Positions 13,501-23,160 of a DNA stretch of 64,000 nucleotides are shown here, one piece after another. The DNA is from Strigops habroptila (lineage: Eukaryota > Chordata > Aves > Psittaciformes > Psittacidae): contig NW_022651115.1 of the NCBI RefSeq assembly GCF_004027225.2, positions 1 to 64,000 of the forward strand. Direction: 5' to 3'. The position numbers and the translations under genes are program-made. The notes under the pieces were generated by a model. That model made no database searches. It saw only the letters and a program-made list of their open reading frames with translations, and was not told the DNA's origin. Each line of letters opens with the position of its first letter. Position 1 is the stretch's first letter.

Positions 13501-16287
13501 ACACGCTGCTGGAGCTGCTGTGGCCGCGCTTCGAGCTCATCCTGGAGCTGCACATCCAGAGCATCCAGGGCACCGACCCGCAGCGCCTGGGCTGCCTCGA
13601 CACGCGCCCCCACTACGTGAGCGCGGCCCCCCCGGGAACCCAAACACCCCCTTTGGGGGGCCCCAAACACCCCCCCAGGGACCCCGAACACCCCCCCAGG
13701 GACCCCAAGCACCCCCCAGGTACCCAGAGCACCCCCCCCGGACCCCAAACACCCCCCAGGGACCCCAAACACCCCCCCAGGACCCCGAACACCCCCCCAG
13801 GGACCCCAAACACTCCCTTTGGGGACCCCAAACACCCCCCCAGGGACCCAAACACCCCCCCGGGACCCTGAACACCCCCCCGGGACCCCAAACACCCCTC
13901 CCGGCACCCCGAACACCCCCCCGGGACCCCAAACACCCCCCCCGGCACCCCGAACACCCCCCTGGGACCCAAACACCCCCCCGGCACCCCGAACACCCCC
14001 CCGGGACCCCGAGCACCCCCCAGGGACCCCAAACACCCCCCAGGGACCCTGAGCACCCTCTTTGGGGGACCCCAAACACCCCCTGGGACCCCAAAACACC
14101 CCCAGGGACCCCAAACACCCCCTTTGGAGGGCCCCAAACACCCCCCAGGGACCCCGAGCACCCCTGGGAACCCAAACACCCCCTTAGGGACCCCAAACAC
14201 CCCCCAGGGACCCCGAACACCCCCCAGGGACCCCAAACACCCCCCCGGGACCCTGAACACCCCTGAAGGACCCCAAAACCCCTTTGGTGGCCCCAAAACC
14301 CCTTTGATGGCCCCAAAACCCCTTTGGTGGCCCCAAAACCCCTTCGATGGCTCCAAAACCCCCTTCGATGGCCCCAAAACTCCCTTTAGTGGCCTCAAAA
14401 CCCACTTTAATGGCCCCAAAACTCCTTTGGAGACCCCAAAACCCCCTTTGATGGCTCCAAAACTCACATTAGCGACCCCAAACCCCCCTTTGGGGGCCCC
14501 AAAACCCCCTGTGGGGGCCCGAAAACCCCTTTTAGTGACCCCAAAACCCCTTTTGTGGCCCCAAAACCCCCTCTGATGGCCCCAAAACTCACTTTAGTGA
14601 TGCCAAAACCCTTTTGGTGGCCCCAAAAACCCCTTTGTTGACCCCAAAACCCATTTGGTGGCCTCAAAACCCCCTTCAGTGACCCCAAAACCGCCTTTAG
14701 TGGCCTCAAAACTCACTTTACTGACCCCCAAACCCCTTTGGAGACCCCAAAACCCCCTTTAGTGGCCCCAAAACCCCCTTTAGTGGCCCAAAACCCCTTT
14801 TGATGGCCCCAAAACTCACTTTAGTGACCCCAAAACCCTTTTGGTGGCCCCAAAAACCCCTTTGGTGACCCCAAAACCCCTTTGGAGACTCCAAAACCCC
14901 CTTTAGTGACCCCAAAACCCCCTTAGTGACCCCAAAACCCCTTTGGTGAACCCAAACCCCTTTGGAGACCCCAAAACCCGCTTTAGTGGCCCCAAAACCG
15001 CCTTTAGTGGCCTCAGAACCCACTTTAATTGCCCCAAAACCCCTTTGGAGACCCCAAAACCCCCTTAGTGACCCCAAAACCCCCTTTGATGGCCCCAGAA
15101 CCCCCTTAGTGACCCCAAAACCCCCTTTGGTGGCCCCAAAACCCCTTTGGTGACCCCCAAACCCCCTTAGATCACGCGCCGTTACGCCGAGTTCTCCTCC
15201 GCCATCGTCAGCATCAACCAGACCTTCCCCAACGAGAAGACCAACGCGCTGCTGGGGCAGCTCCAGGTAACGGGGACACACTTTGGGGACCCCCCCCGAA
15301 GCCGTTGGGGCTCCCGAGCTGACGGGACCCCCCCGTTGTAGGTGGAGGTGGAGAACTTCGTGCTCCGCGTCGCAGCCGAGTTCTCCTCCCGCAAGGAGCA
15401 GCTCATCTTCCTCATCAACAACTACGACATGATGTTGGGGGTCCTCATGGTAAAAACCCCCCCCCCAAACCCCTTCGGGACACCCCAAAATTGAAGGGGG
15501 CACCCCCAAAATGGGGGGGGTGTTGGTGTTCCCATCCCTTTATCCCAACTTCAGGAGCGGGCGGTGGAGGAGAGCAAAGAGGTGGAAGGATTCCAGCAGC
15601 TCCTCTCTGCGCGCACCCAAGTGAGCGCCCCTCACTTTTTGGGGTCCCCTTTTCACTTTAGGGGTTCCCCCCCCTTCATTGTGGGGCTGTGGAGAGTTGG
15701 GATCCCCCCCCCCCCTACTTTTCCCATAGGAATTCATTGAGGAGCTGCTGTCCCCCCCGTTCGGAGGCATGATCGCCTTTGTGAAGGAGGCCGAGGCGCT
15801 GCTGGAGAAGGGGCAGTTGGAGCGGCTCCGTGGGGAGGAAGGTGACAACTTGGGGACCCCCCCCTGGATTTTGGGGTCCCCCCCATTGCTCTGGGGGGGG
15901 GTCCTCACCTTTGTGCCCCCCCCCTTTGATCCCAGCTAGGGTGACCCAGCTGGCTCGAGGCTTCTCCAGCACATGGAAGAGCTCGGTGGAGGCGCTGAGC
16001 CAGGACGTGATGCGCTCCTTCAGCAACTTCAAGAACGGCACCGGCATCATCCAGGTCGGGCTCCCCTTCCCGATGGGGGGGGGGGGATATCCCGAAGGGA
16101 TCGAAGCGGGGATCCCAACCCCTTCCCGGCATTCCCGTAGGGAGCGCTGACCCAGTTGATCCAGTATTACCACCGGTTCCACAAGGTGCTGGCGCAGCCG
16201 CCGCTGCGCTCCCTGCCCGCCCGCGCCGAGCTCATCAACATCCATCACCTCATGGTGGAGCTCAAGAAGCACAAACCCAACTTCTGA
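1541..16287 (+). CDS. VPS52: Vacuolar protein sorting-associated protein 52 (GARP/EARP tethering complex subunit)
   Basis: VPS52 is a coiled-coil core subunit of the GARP and EARP complexes, which tether endosome-derived vesicles at the trans-Golgi network and recycling endosomes. Twenty coding exons are seen: 1541-1570, 1695-1797, 2433-2485, 3098-3173, 3269-3336, about 3422-3597, 5406-5556, 5635-5735, 5824-5956, 8630-8687, 9737-9870, 11745-11900, 11996-12114, 13493-13616, 15171-15266, 15342-15449, 15555-15620, 15730-15841, 15936-16054, 16141-16287. All phases agree and the product is about 709 residues (human 723). Diagnostic stretches are SENIASLHNQITACDAILE, QKIYSFRKPMTNYQIPQ, YEEVAEKDDLMGVEDTA, LLDNSCREYLF and the C-terminus LMVELKKHKPNF. 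I chose the ATG at 1541; a second in-frame ATG is at 1556. Odd points: introns 4 and 10 have U12-type signals, the expected exon 6 acceptor lacks AG, and most introns are minisatellites. The 3' end faces RING1. Confidence 0.96.
1800..2400. repeat. Minisatellite in VPS52 intron 2
   Basis: About 28 degenerate copies of a 20-22 bp unit such as GGGGCTGGGGGGACACGCTA. The array fills almost the whole intron between the exon 2 donor (1798) and the exon 3 acceptor (2432). Its unit is the reverse complement of the unit in the next intron. Confidence 0.9.
2487..3085. repeat. Minisatellite in VPS52 intron 3, inverted relative to intron 2
   Basis: Tandem copies of a 19-20 bp unit, CCCCATAGCGTGTCCCCAG. 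Copies are degenerate near the donor and almost identical near the acceptor (2940-3070). The array starts within about ten bases of the donor and stops about 30 bases before the acceptor. Its unit is the reverse complement of the intron 2 unit. Confidence 0.92.
3174..3268 (+). other. VPS52: U12-type (minor spliceosome) intron with GT-GG ends, VPS52 intron 4
   Basis: The donor at 3174-3181 is GTATCCTT, a perfect match to the U12 5' splice-site consensus. A U12 branch-site match, CCCTTAAC, lies at 3251-3258. With the reading frame and the conserved protein (RDYIKESENI) as guide, the exon must resume at 3269, so the intron would end in GG at 3267-3268, 11 bases after the second branch-site A. 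No AG or AC end keeps the frame. U12 introns are known to tolerate unusual 3' ends, but a one-base sequence error (AG read as GG) is possible. Confidence 0.75.
3755..4730. repeat. Tandem array of about 162-bp units with CR1-tail similarity in VPS52 intron 6
   Basis: The phrase GGTTTCACCCATAGGGTCAT recurs near 3760, 3922, 4083, 4243, 4406 and 4569, giving a period of about 160-163 bp over six copies. Within each unit, GGGTTGGAGGA, TCAAGGTCATCTAGAG and similar text resemble the 3' end of avian CR1 retroposons in reverse orientation (CTAGATGACCTTGAAGG followed by TCCAACCC). I infer that a CR1 tail plus flank was amplified into a minisatellite. Confidence 0.75.
4730..5400. repeat. Degenerate CR1-tail-like copies, continuing VPS52 intron 6
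   Basis: Scattered CR1 3'-end-like copies occur in both orientations. One example is ACCTTGAAGGTCCTTTCATC at about 5190, followed by CCATTCCATGATCC near 5215. Inverted copies occupy 4730-5060. They run to within a few bases of the exon 7 acceptor at 5405. Confidence 0.6.
5960..8612. repeat. 2.65-kb G-rich minisatellite in VPS52 intron 9
   Basis: The left part (to about 6900) uses units such as TTTTGGGGTGCTGGGGGTGG. The right part uses GGCTGGTTTGGGGTGCAG, 18-21 bp. The sense strand consists of GGGG runs separated by short T-rich or TGCA spacers, with G-quadruplex potential throughout. Very long open frames on both strands are by-products of the repeat. Confidence 0.92.
8688..9736 (+). other. 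VPS52: AT-AC U12-type intron, VPS52 intron 10
   Basis: The donor ATATCCTG at 8688-8695 matches the AT-AC U12 consensus ATATCCTT except at the last base. The branch site CCCTTGAC at 9721-9728 lies 9 bases before the AC end at 9735-9736. Splicing here joins AAG-G to GG-TTC and restores the conserved protein (ARKGFFSKPSLRSRN). No GT-AG alternative preserves both exons. The body of the intron is a minisatellite. Confidence 0.9.
8730..9715. repeat. Minisatellite inside the AT-AC intron
   Basis: About 50 copies of an 18-19 bp unit, TTGGGTGCTGGGTCCCTG, alternating with GCTGCGTGCCCATG and GTGCCCGTGGCGGG variants in higher-order patterns. The array ends about 20 bases before the branch site. Confidence 0.92.
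9871..10620. repeat. Minisatellite carrying copies of the exon 11 splice donor
   Basis: About 18 copies of a roughly 41-bp unit. Each begins GTCTGCAACGGGG (later copies GTCTCCAACGGGG) and continues GGGGGGCCCAAAGAGGGG. The first GTCTGC, at 9871, is itself the donor of VPS52 exon 11, so the splice-site sequence is part of the amplified unit. Confidence 0.9.
10620..11735. repeat. Second minisatellite of VPS52 intron 11
   Basis: The unit changes to about 20-30 bp, of the type AGAAGAAGGTTTTTGGG, with variants TCCACAAGAGGGTTTATGG. It runs to the polypyrimidine tract of the exon 12 acceptor (11744). Purine-rich on the sense strand. Confidence 0.9.
12120..13430. repeat. Minisatellite in VPS52 intron 13
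   Basis: The first part (to about 12250) is AACCCCCCAAATCCTGCCAG-like. The rest is about 60 copies of a 19-22 bp unit, AATCCATAAAGAACCCCCC, sometimes with CATAATCCATAAAG. It fills the intron. Confidence 0.93.
13620..14270. repeat. C-rich minisatellite, first part of VPS52 intron 14
   Basis: Units of 17-20 bp of the type AACACCCCCCAGGGACCCC, with CCCTTTGGGG variants every few copies. Confidence 0.92.
14270..15165. repeat. Minisatellite, second part of VPS52 intron 14
   Basis: About 45 copies of a roughly 20-bp unit such as CCCCTTTAGTGGCCCCAAAA, with GGTGACC, GGAGACC and GATGGCC variants. It runs up to the exon 15 acceptor at 15170. Confidence 0.92.
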
Positions 16288-16396
16288 GGGGCTCTGGGGG
16301 TCCCTCTGCCTGGCCCCAACGTCGCCGGGCCCCCCCGGCCCCCCCAGACCCCTTTGTCCCCCCCCCCAGACCCCTCTGTCCCCATCCCTGCGCATG

Positions 16397-16442
16397 GATA
16401 AAGGCCACCAGGTACCACAGGGCACCCAAGTGATGCTTTATT
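16397..16442. terminator. Convergent poly(A) signals of VPS52 and RING1
   Basis: On the plus strand a weak GATAAA is at 16397-16402, about 110 bases after the VPS52 stop. On the minus strand a canonical AATAAA is read from 16442 to 16437, giving RING1 a 3'UTR of about 760 bases. The two transcripts would end within some 50 bases of each other. The VPS52 signal is non-canonical and less certain. Confidence 0.65.
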
Positions 16443-16927
16443 GTGGAATGGGGGGGGTCGAAGGGGGGTTGTGGGGGGGTTAAAGTGGGGTTTCAGGGGG
16501 ATCCAAGGGGGGTTTTGGGGGTCAAAGGGGTGGGGGGTGTCCCCCCCGTGTGGTGACAACCTGATGTCCCCCCCTTTGGGCAGGGGGTGAAGGGCAGAAG
16601 GTGCTGTCCCATTGATGCTATGGGGGGGAAAGAGGATGGTGGGGGGCACCAAAACCCCTTTTGGGCCCCCCCCCCCCAGTCCCAAACTGGGGGTGGGACA
16701 CCCCAAATCCTATGGAGTTTTGTAACCGCCCCCTCCCCCCCGTATGGATATAGAGGGAACATCCCATTCCCCCCCTTTCCCAGTACAGATATGGGGGGGA
16801 GCAGGACACAACTACCCCCTTCCCCTTTTAAACTGGGGGGGGTCCCCCTTCCCTTGGGGGGGGGGGGGGCACTTTACCCTCTGTAGGGCACTGGGGAACC
16901 CCCCCCCATGCCCCATATCCCCCCCCC

Positions 16928-17098
16928 AGTATCCCCCCGGTGCCATGGCAACACCTTAGGGATCCACTGCCCCCCCCAGTGCCATGGCAACACCTTTGGG
17001 ACCCCCCCAGCATCCCCCCGGTGCCATGGCAACACCTTAGGGACCCACCGCCCCCCCCCAGTGCCATGGCAACACCTTTGGGACCCCCTCAGCATCCC
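16928..17098. repeat. Short tandem repeat in the RING1 3'UTR
   Basis: Four copies of a roughly 50-bp unit containing GTGCCATGGCAACACC, a near palindrome (GTGCCATGGCAAC). It lies between the RING1 stop and its poly(A) signal and would be in the mature transcript. The rest of 16443-16927 is C/G-rich, low-complexity sequence without other recognised features. Confidence 0.8.
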
Positions 17099-17200
17099 CC
17101 CATTCGCTTTGGGGGGACCCCAAGGGGGATCTTCCTGGTCCTGGGGGTGTCCGGGGGGGGCTGTTTGTGGTCCTGGGGGTGTCCTTTGCACACACCCCCC

Positions 17201-18950
17201 CTACTTCTGCTCCTTGGTGGGCGCGTAGTAGAGCTCCAGGGGTTTGCTGACCTTCCAGTACTTCTCATTGACCAGCTCCAGCGTGAGGGAGCCATTGAGG
17301 GTCTGGGGGGCACAGGAGGGCCGTGGGGTGAGCCTGAGCGCCCCCCCCGGGCCCTGTGTGTCCCCCCCCCCGTGCCCCGGGGCGGTACCGTGAAGGCGCC
17401 GGTGCTGGTGGGGATGTAGATGGTGTATTGCTTCTCGCTGACCTCCTGCAGCCCCGCGGCCGCCTCGGCGCCCGGCGCCTCCTCCAGCGCGATGCGCAGC
17501 GCCAGGTACTTGGAGAGATGGTCCACGGTGGCGTTGGACGTGGTCTTCACGTACCTGCGGGGCCACCGTCAGCGCCGGGGACACCGCGACGGGACGGAGA
17601 AAGCAAGGGAAGAGCAAAGGGGGAGGGAGGAAAGAGGAAAAGAGGAGGGGAGGGAAGGAGCAGGAAGCGGAGAAATTGGAGCGCGAATTGGAGCAGGAGA
17701 AAGAGAAGCAGAAATTTGGAGCAGGAATGAGGAAGCAGAGGAGGAAGTGGAGCAGGGAGCAGGAAGAGGAGCAGGAAGCAAGAAGAAGCAGGAAGCAGGA
17801 GGAAGAGGAGCAGGAAGCAAGAAGAAGCAGGAAGCAGGAGGAAGAGGAGCAGGAAGCAGCAGCACGAAGCAAGAGGAGGCAGAGCAGGAGGAGGAAGCAC
17901 AGCAGGGAGCAGAGCAGGCAGAAGGAAGCAGAAGGAAGCAGAAGGAGGCAGCAGGAAGAGGAGCAGGAAGCAGAGGAGGAGGCAGCGGGAAGCAGGGGAA
18001 GCACAGCAGGGAGCAGCAGCAGCAGGAGGAGGCAGCGGGAAGCAGGAGGGAGCAGCAGGAAGTAGGAGAAAGGACGAGGCAGCAGGAAGCAGGAGGAGGT
18101 AGGAGGAAGCAGGAGGCAGCAGGAAGCACAGCAAGGAGTAGGAGGCAGGAGAAGTAGGAGCAGGAGGGAGCAGGAGGCAGCCAGGAGCAGGAGGAGCAGG
18201 AGCAGGAGGGGCAGGAGCAGGAGGAACAGGAGCAGGGGCAGGGGCAGGAGCAGGAGGGGCAGGAGCAGGAGGAACAGGAGCAGGGGCAGGGGCAGGAGCA
18301 GCAGGGGCAGGATGGGCAGGGGCAGCAGGGGCAGGATCAGGGGCAGGGGCAGGAGGGGCAGGAGCGGCAGGGGCAGGAGCAGCAGGGGCAGCAGGGGCAG
18401 GATCAGGGGCAGGGGCAGGATCAGGGGCAGGAGGAGCAGGAGCAGCAGGGGCAGGACGGGCAGGGGCAGCAGGGGCAGCAGCAGGGGCAGCAGGGGCAGC
18501 AGCAGGGGCAGCAGGAGCAGGAGGGGCAGGGGCAGGAGCAGCAGGGGCAGCAGGGGCAGGATCAGGGGCAGGAGGGGCAGGAGCAGCAGGGGCAGGGGCA
18601 GGAGCGGCAGGGGCAGGAGCGGCAGGGGCAGGAGCGGCAGGGGCAGCAGCAGGGGCAGCAGGAGCAGGAGGGGCAGGGGCAGGAGCAGCAGGGGCAGCAG
18701 GGGCAGGGGCAGGAGCAGGAGCAGCAGGGGCAGGAGCAGCAGGGGGAGGGGCAGGAGCGGCAGGGGCAGCAGCAGGGGCAGCAGGAGCAGGAGGGGCAGG
18801 GGCAGGAGCAGGAGCAGGGGCAGGAGGCAGCCGGGCCGGCTCTCACCGTGTCTGCGAGTACTCGCCCTTCTCCACCAGCAGGGGGTGCGGCCTGAACACC
18901 AGCTCGATCTCGCTGGCGCCGGGCTCGGGGCCGGGCTCGGGGCTGCCGCC

Positions 18951-18988
<38 letters not shown>

Positions 18989-21900
18989 CCTCGGGGCCGG
19001 GCTCGGGCTCGGGCTCGGCGCCGGAGTCGTCGGAGGCGCGGGAGCGTTTGCGGGACGGGCCCGCCTCGGGGTGCCCCGCGGCAGAGGCGCTGCTGAGGTG
19101 CGAGCGCGCGTCGCAGTTGTCCTCCCCCCCGCTGAACGTGGCGTTGTCCGACTCCTGCTGCAGCTTCCGCACCCGCTGCGCCCTGCCGGGGCACGGCCGC
19201 GGGGGTGACGGGGGTGCGGGGTGCGGGACATGGGGTGTGGGGTGCGGGATAGGGGTGTGGAGTATGGGATGTGGGGTATGGGATGCAGGGTATGGGATGT
19301 GGGACGTGGGGTGTGGGATACGGGGTGTGGGATACAAGGTATGGGATGTGGGGTGCGGGGTGTGGGACATGGGGTACAGGACATGGGGTACGGGATATGG
19401 GATATGAGGTATGGGATGTGGGATATGAGATATGGGGTTTGGGATATGGGATGTGGGGTGTGGGGTATAGGGTATGGGATATGGGTATGGGATGTGGGGT
19501 ATGGGGTATGGGATATGAGATATGGGGTTTGGAGTATGGGATATGGGGTTTGGGATATGGGGTTTGGGGTATGGGATATGATATATGGGGTTTGGGGTAT
19601 GGGATATGGAGTAGGGGACATAGGGTAGGGGTGCAGGGTATGGGGTGCAGGGTATGGGGTGCAGGGTATGGGGTGCAGGGTATGGGGTATGGGATGTTGG
19701 GTGTGGGATATGAGATATGGGGTGTGGGATATGGGCATATGGGACGTGGGGATGGGGCTGGAGCGGATCGATCCGCGCCGCGTCCATCCCGAGCCTCAGG
19801 CTCTCCCTGGCGCTCGGGGCAGCCTCGTTGTGCCCTCAGGGGGGAACGTTCCTTCCCTAAAGCCCCAGATCCCGGTTTCCCGCCCAAATCCAGCCCCAAG
19901 TCACCATCAGGATCCCACCCATCCCGATAACCCCGCCTGGAGCTGCCCCCGCTCAGCCCTGGCACCCAGCATCACCCCAACGCGCTGGGGACACCCTCAG
20001 CGAGGGCGATCCGGAGCTGGGATGGATCCCAGGGGGAATTTGGGGGGATCCCAAAGGGACTTAAGTGAATCCCAATGAAATTCGGGGCTATTCCAATGGG
20101 AATTTGGAGGAACCCACCCACAGGATCAAGGACAGCCTTGATCCAAGCGGATCGCTCCAAGCTGTGCCCAACCCAACCTTAAACCTCTCCATGGACCTTA
20201 AGGCCTCAGCGCCAAATATTCCTTCCTTATATCCCGTTATCCCGGTTTTCCCCCCTCAAAACCCATCCTCCAACCGCCCCAAGGTTCCCATCCACCCATC
20301 CCAGAGCCGGCTCCCCTGCAGCCGCCACCCCCCCGCCACCCTGAGGCCGCCCCCCGGCTGGAGGAGGAGCTCTGGATCCCACGGGAATGCTGCGGGCTGG
20401 ATCCCACGGGAATGCTGCGGCTCCCACCTGTGCATGGCCTGCATCTTGAGGCCCTCCTCGATGCTGCTGCTCAGGGCCTGCTGGTTGTGCAGGCGGCTGA
20501 GCTTGGCCAGGACGCGGTCCTGGTGCGCCTCGTACTCATCCCGGCTCGGGTAGATCTTGGAGATCAAAGCGTCGAAGTTGGGATCCGGCCGCAGGGAGCG
20601 TTTGGAAACCAGCTTCTTGCGGCACGTCGGGCATTCCTTGTTCCTGGAATCAGCGCGAGAGAGAGGCTGAGCACGGGGGGCACCGCGGGAGGGGGGACAA
20701 CCGTGAGTGGGGACGTGGGGCTGGGGGGGGTTGGGGACACCACAGGGACACCATGGGGGACTTGGGGACACCATGGGGGACATGAGGACATGGGGATATC
20801 ATAGGGACACCATGGGGGACATGAAGACATGGGGACACCATGGAGGACTTGGGGACACCATGGGGGACATGAAGACATGGGGACACCATAGGGACAACAT
20901 GGGGGACATGGGGACACCATGGGGGACGTGGGGACACCAAGGGGGACATGCAGACACTGTGGGGATATGGGGAAACCATGAGGACATGATGGGGACACCA
21001 TGGTGGACGTGAGGACATAGGGACACCATGGGGACTTGGGGACAGCATGGAGACACCAAGGGGGACATGGGGACACCATGGGGGACATGGGGACACCATG
21101 GGGGACATGGGGACACCATGGGGACACCGAGGGGGACACCATGGTGGACGTGAGGACATAGGGACACCATGGGGACTGGGGGACACCATGGGGACTTGGA
21201 AACACCGTGGGGACACTGAGGGGGACATGAGGACATAGGGACACTATAGGGACACCATGGAGACACTGTGGGGGGACATGGGGACAGGATGGGGGCAGGA
21301 TGGGGCCGCGATGGGGGCGCTGGGGCACCCGCTGCGCAGCGCGGTGACGATGCAGTCGGAGCAGAAGCGGTGCAGACACTCCTTGGTGGTCATGGTGTTC
21401 TTGAGCATGTCCAGGCAGATGGGGCACATGAGCTCGCTGTGCAGGCTGCGCGGGGACACCGCGATCTCCGTCCCGTCCATGATCGCCTCCTGCGGGGACA
21501 CCGCGGGGACACCACTGGGGGGCTTGGGGCACCGCGGGGACCACATAGGCACAGCATAGAGGGCTTGGGGACACTATGAGCACAGTGTGGGGGGCTTGGG
21601 GACACCGCGGGGACACCATTGGGGGGGCTTGGGACACCATGGGGACCACATAGGCACAGCATGGGGGGCTTGGGGACACTATGGGCACAGTGTGGGGGGC
21701 TTGGGGCACCATGGGGACACCATAGGGGGCTTGGGGACATCATGAGGACCACACGGGCACAGCACAGGGGGCTTGGGGACACCATGGGCACAGCGTGGGG
21801 ACCGCACAGGGGGCTTGGGGACACCATGGGGGACATGGGCACAGCGTGGGGGGCTTGGGGAACCATGAGGACACCATGGGGGGCTTGGGGACACCACGGG

Positions 21901-22589
21901 CACAGTGTGGGGGGCTTGGGGACACCGTGGGCACAGCCTGGGGGGCTTGGGGCACCATGGGGACAGCATGGGGCATATGGGGACACCATGGGCACAGCCT
22001 AGGGACCACATGGGGGGCTTGGGGACAGCATGGGGGGCTTGGGGACACCATGGGGACACCGTGGACACAGTGTGGGGGGCTTGGGGACACCATGGGGACA
22101 CAGTGGGCACAGTGTGGGGGGCTTGGGGACACCATGGGGACACCATGGGGGGCTTGGGGACACTATGGGCACAGCACAGGGGGCTTGGGGCACCATGGGG
22201 ACAGCATAGGGCATATGGGGACACCATGAGCACAGCGTGGGGACTGCATGGGGGGCTTGGGGATACCATGGGGGGCTTGGGGACACCGTGGGGACACCAT
22301 GGGGACAGCATAGGGGTCTTGGGGACACCATAGGGGACATGGGGACACCGTGGCGGGCAGGGGGACGCGGGGTCCCTCCGCTGCACGTGTGGACACGGAG
22401 GGTCTCAGCGGGGTTGTGCCCTCACGGCCCCCCCGTTGCCGCTGTCCCCAGCGCGGGGTGACGGGAGCTCCCCCCCCCCGGCTCCGGTCCCTCCCCGCTC
22501 CCCCCCGGTACCTGCGGGGTGCGGTGCAGCTCGTACAGGCTCAGCTCCCACGTCTTGGTGGCGCTCTGCGCGTTCGCGGGCGCGGCCAT
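17201..22589 (-). CDS. RING1: E3 ubiquitin-protein ligase RING1 (Polycomb repressive complex 1)
   Basis: RING1 is the catalytic RING subunit of PRC1, which monoubiquitinates histone H2A Lys119. Six coding exons on the minus strand: 22512-22589, 21329-21489, 20428-20643, 18847-19182, 17389-17554, 17201-17302. They give about 352 residues. The C3HC4 RING is plain ([31 protein letters not shown]), followed by [18 protein letters not shown] and a C-terminal RAWUL domain ([17 protein letters not shown] to [13 protein letters not shown]). The N-terminus [20 protein letters not shown] matches RING1 rather than RNF2, and the location beside VPS52 agrees. The linker is shorter than in human RING1 (406 residues). 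It has a PEPEPEPG tract followed by about 16 glycines, and an RNF2-like acidic/serine segment. Four introns are minisatellites. Confidence 0.96.
17585..18835. repeat. Polypurine minisatellite in RING1 intron 4
   Basis: The left part (to about 18150) is AGGAAGCAGGAGGAAGAGG-like. The right part is GGGGCAGGAGCAGCAG in 6-, 9- and 15-bp multiples. The plus strand is almost wholly purine plus C from CAG, so the RING1 transcript reads CTGCTCCTGCCCCTG. Mirror symmetry and strand bias make triplex (H-DNA) or R-loop structures plausible. It begins about 30 bases from the exon 5 acceptor and ends about 10 bases from the exon 4 donor. Confidence 0.93.
19205..19745. repeat. GGGATATGGGGT-type minisatellite in RING1 intron 3
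   Basis: Units of 7-24 bp built from GGGATATG, GGGGTATG, GGGATGTG and GGGGTGCAG. The remainder of this intron, 19750-20400, is single-copy with nothing recognised. It contains no conserved open frame. Confidence 0.88.
20700..21295. repeat. Minisatellite in RING1 intron 2
   Basis: Units of about 20-27 bp of the type GGGGACACCATGGGGGACAT, with GAGGACATAGGGACACC variants, fill most of the intron between exons 3 and 2. Confidence 0.92.
21500..22360. repeat. Minisatellite in RING1 intron 1
   Basis: Units of about 27 bp such as GGGGGGCTTGGGGACACCAT alternate with CACAGTGTGG and AGCATGGGGCATATGG forms, often in two- or three-unit higher-order blocks. It is related to the intron 2 array (shared GGGGACACCATGGGG core). 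Confidence 0.92.
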
Positions 22590-23160
22590 GGCCGGGGCGG
22601 GGGGACGGGGACGGACACGGACCCTCCGGGCACGATCGTGCCGCGGCTCCGAGCGGGGCCCCCCCGCGGCCGCTCCCGCCGCTACCCGAGCTCGGCGGCC
22701 GGCGCCTGCGGAGAGCGTCACTTCCGGCCCGCGCGGATTGGCCTCATGGGAGCCAATAGGGTGAGAGAGGCGGGGCTGGGCCAATGGGGGAACGGAGAGG
22801 GTGTGGGCAAGAGGGAGGGGGCGTGGCCACGGGATGAGAGCGGCCAAACTGAGGGGGCGTGGCCAAGAGGGGAGGGGGCGTGGTCAAGCGGCTGTAGGCG
22901 TGGTCAAAAGGGGGCGTGGTCAACCAGCTATGGGCCAGGTTAAAGGAGGCGTGGTCAAAGAGGGGAGGGGGCGCGGTCAAACGGTGACGGGCGTGGTCAA
23001 CGAGGGGCGGGGCCAAGGAGGCACCTCCCGCCCCGCCAGGTCCTAGCGTCCGCCCGGGGCCCGCTCGGTCTCCCCCGGTTCTCCTCGGCCTCCCCCGGTC
23101 CCCGCTGTCGGAGGCAGCCGGGACTCGAGGACACCCGAGAGGAGCGGCCGGGACCGGCGG
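22590..23160. promoter_or_regulatory. RING1 CpG-island promoter with tandem GGGCGTGG boxes
   Basis: Next to the RING1 start are an ETS-type site ACTTCCGG at 22720-22727 and CCAAT/ATTGG boxes near 22737, 22752 and 22779. From about 22815 to 23025 there are about ten spaced copies of GGGCGTGG followed by CCAA or TCAA, of the KLF/Sp1 GC-box or CACCC type. CpG density is high throughout. Promoter activity is inferred from position and motifs. The interval could also serve a plus-strand transcript toward the S100-like exon. Confidence 0.75.

Noticed and set aside
17201-19738. 845-codon Leu/Pro-rich frame on the minus strand
   Set aside because: It runs through RING1 exons in mixed frames and the polypyrimidine intron repeat. 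The RING1 splice structure explains the coding parts.
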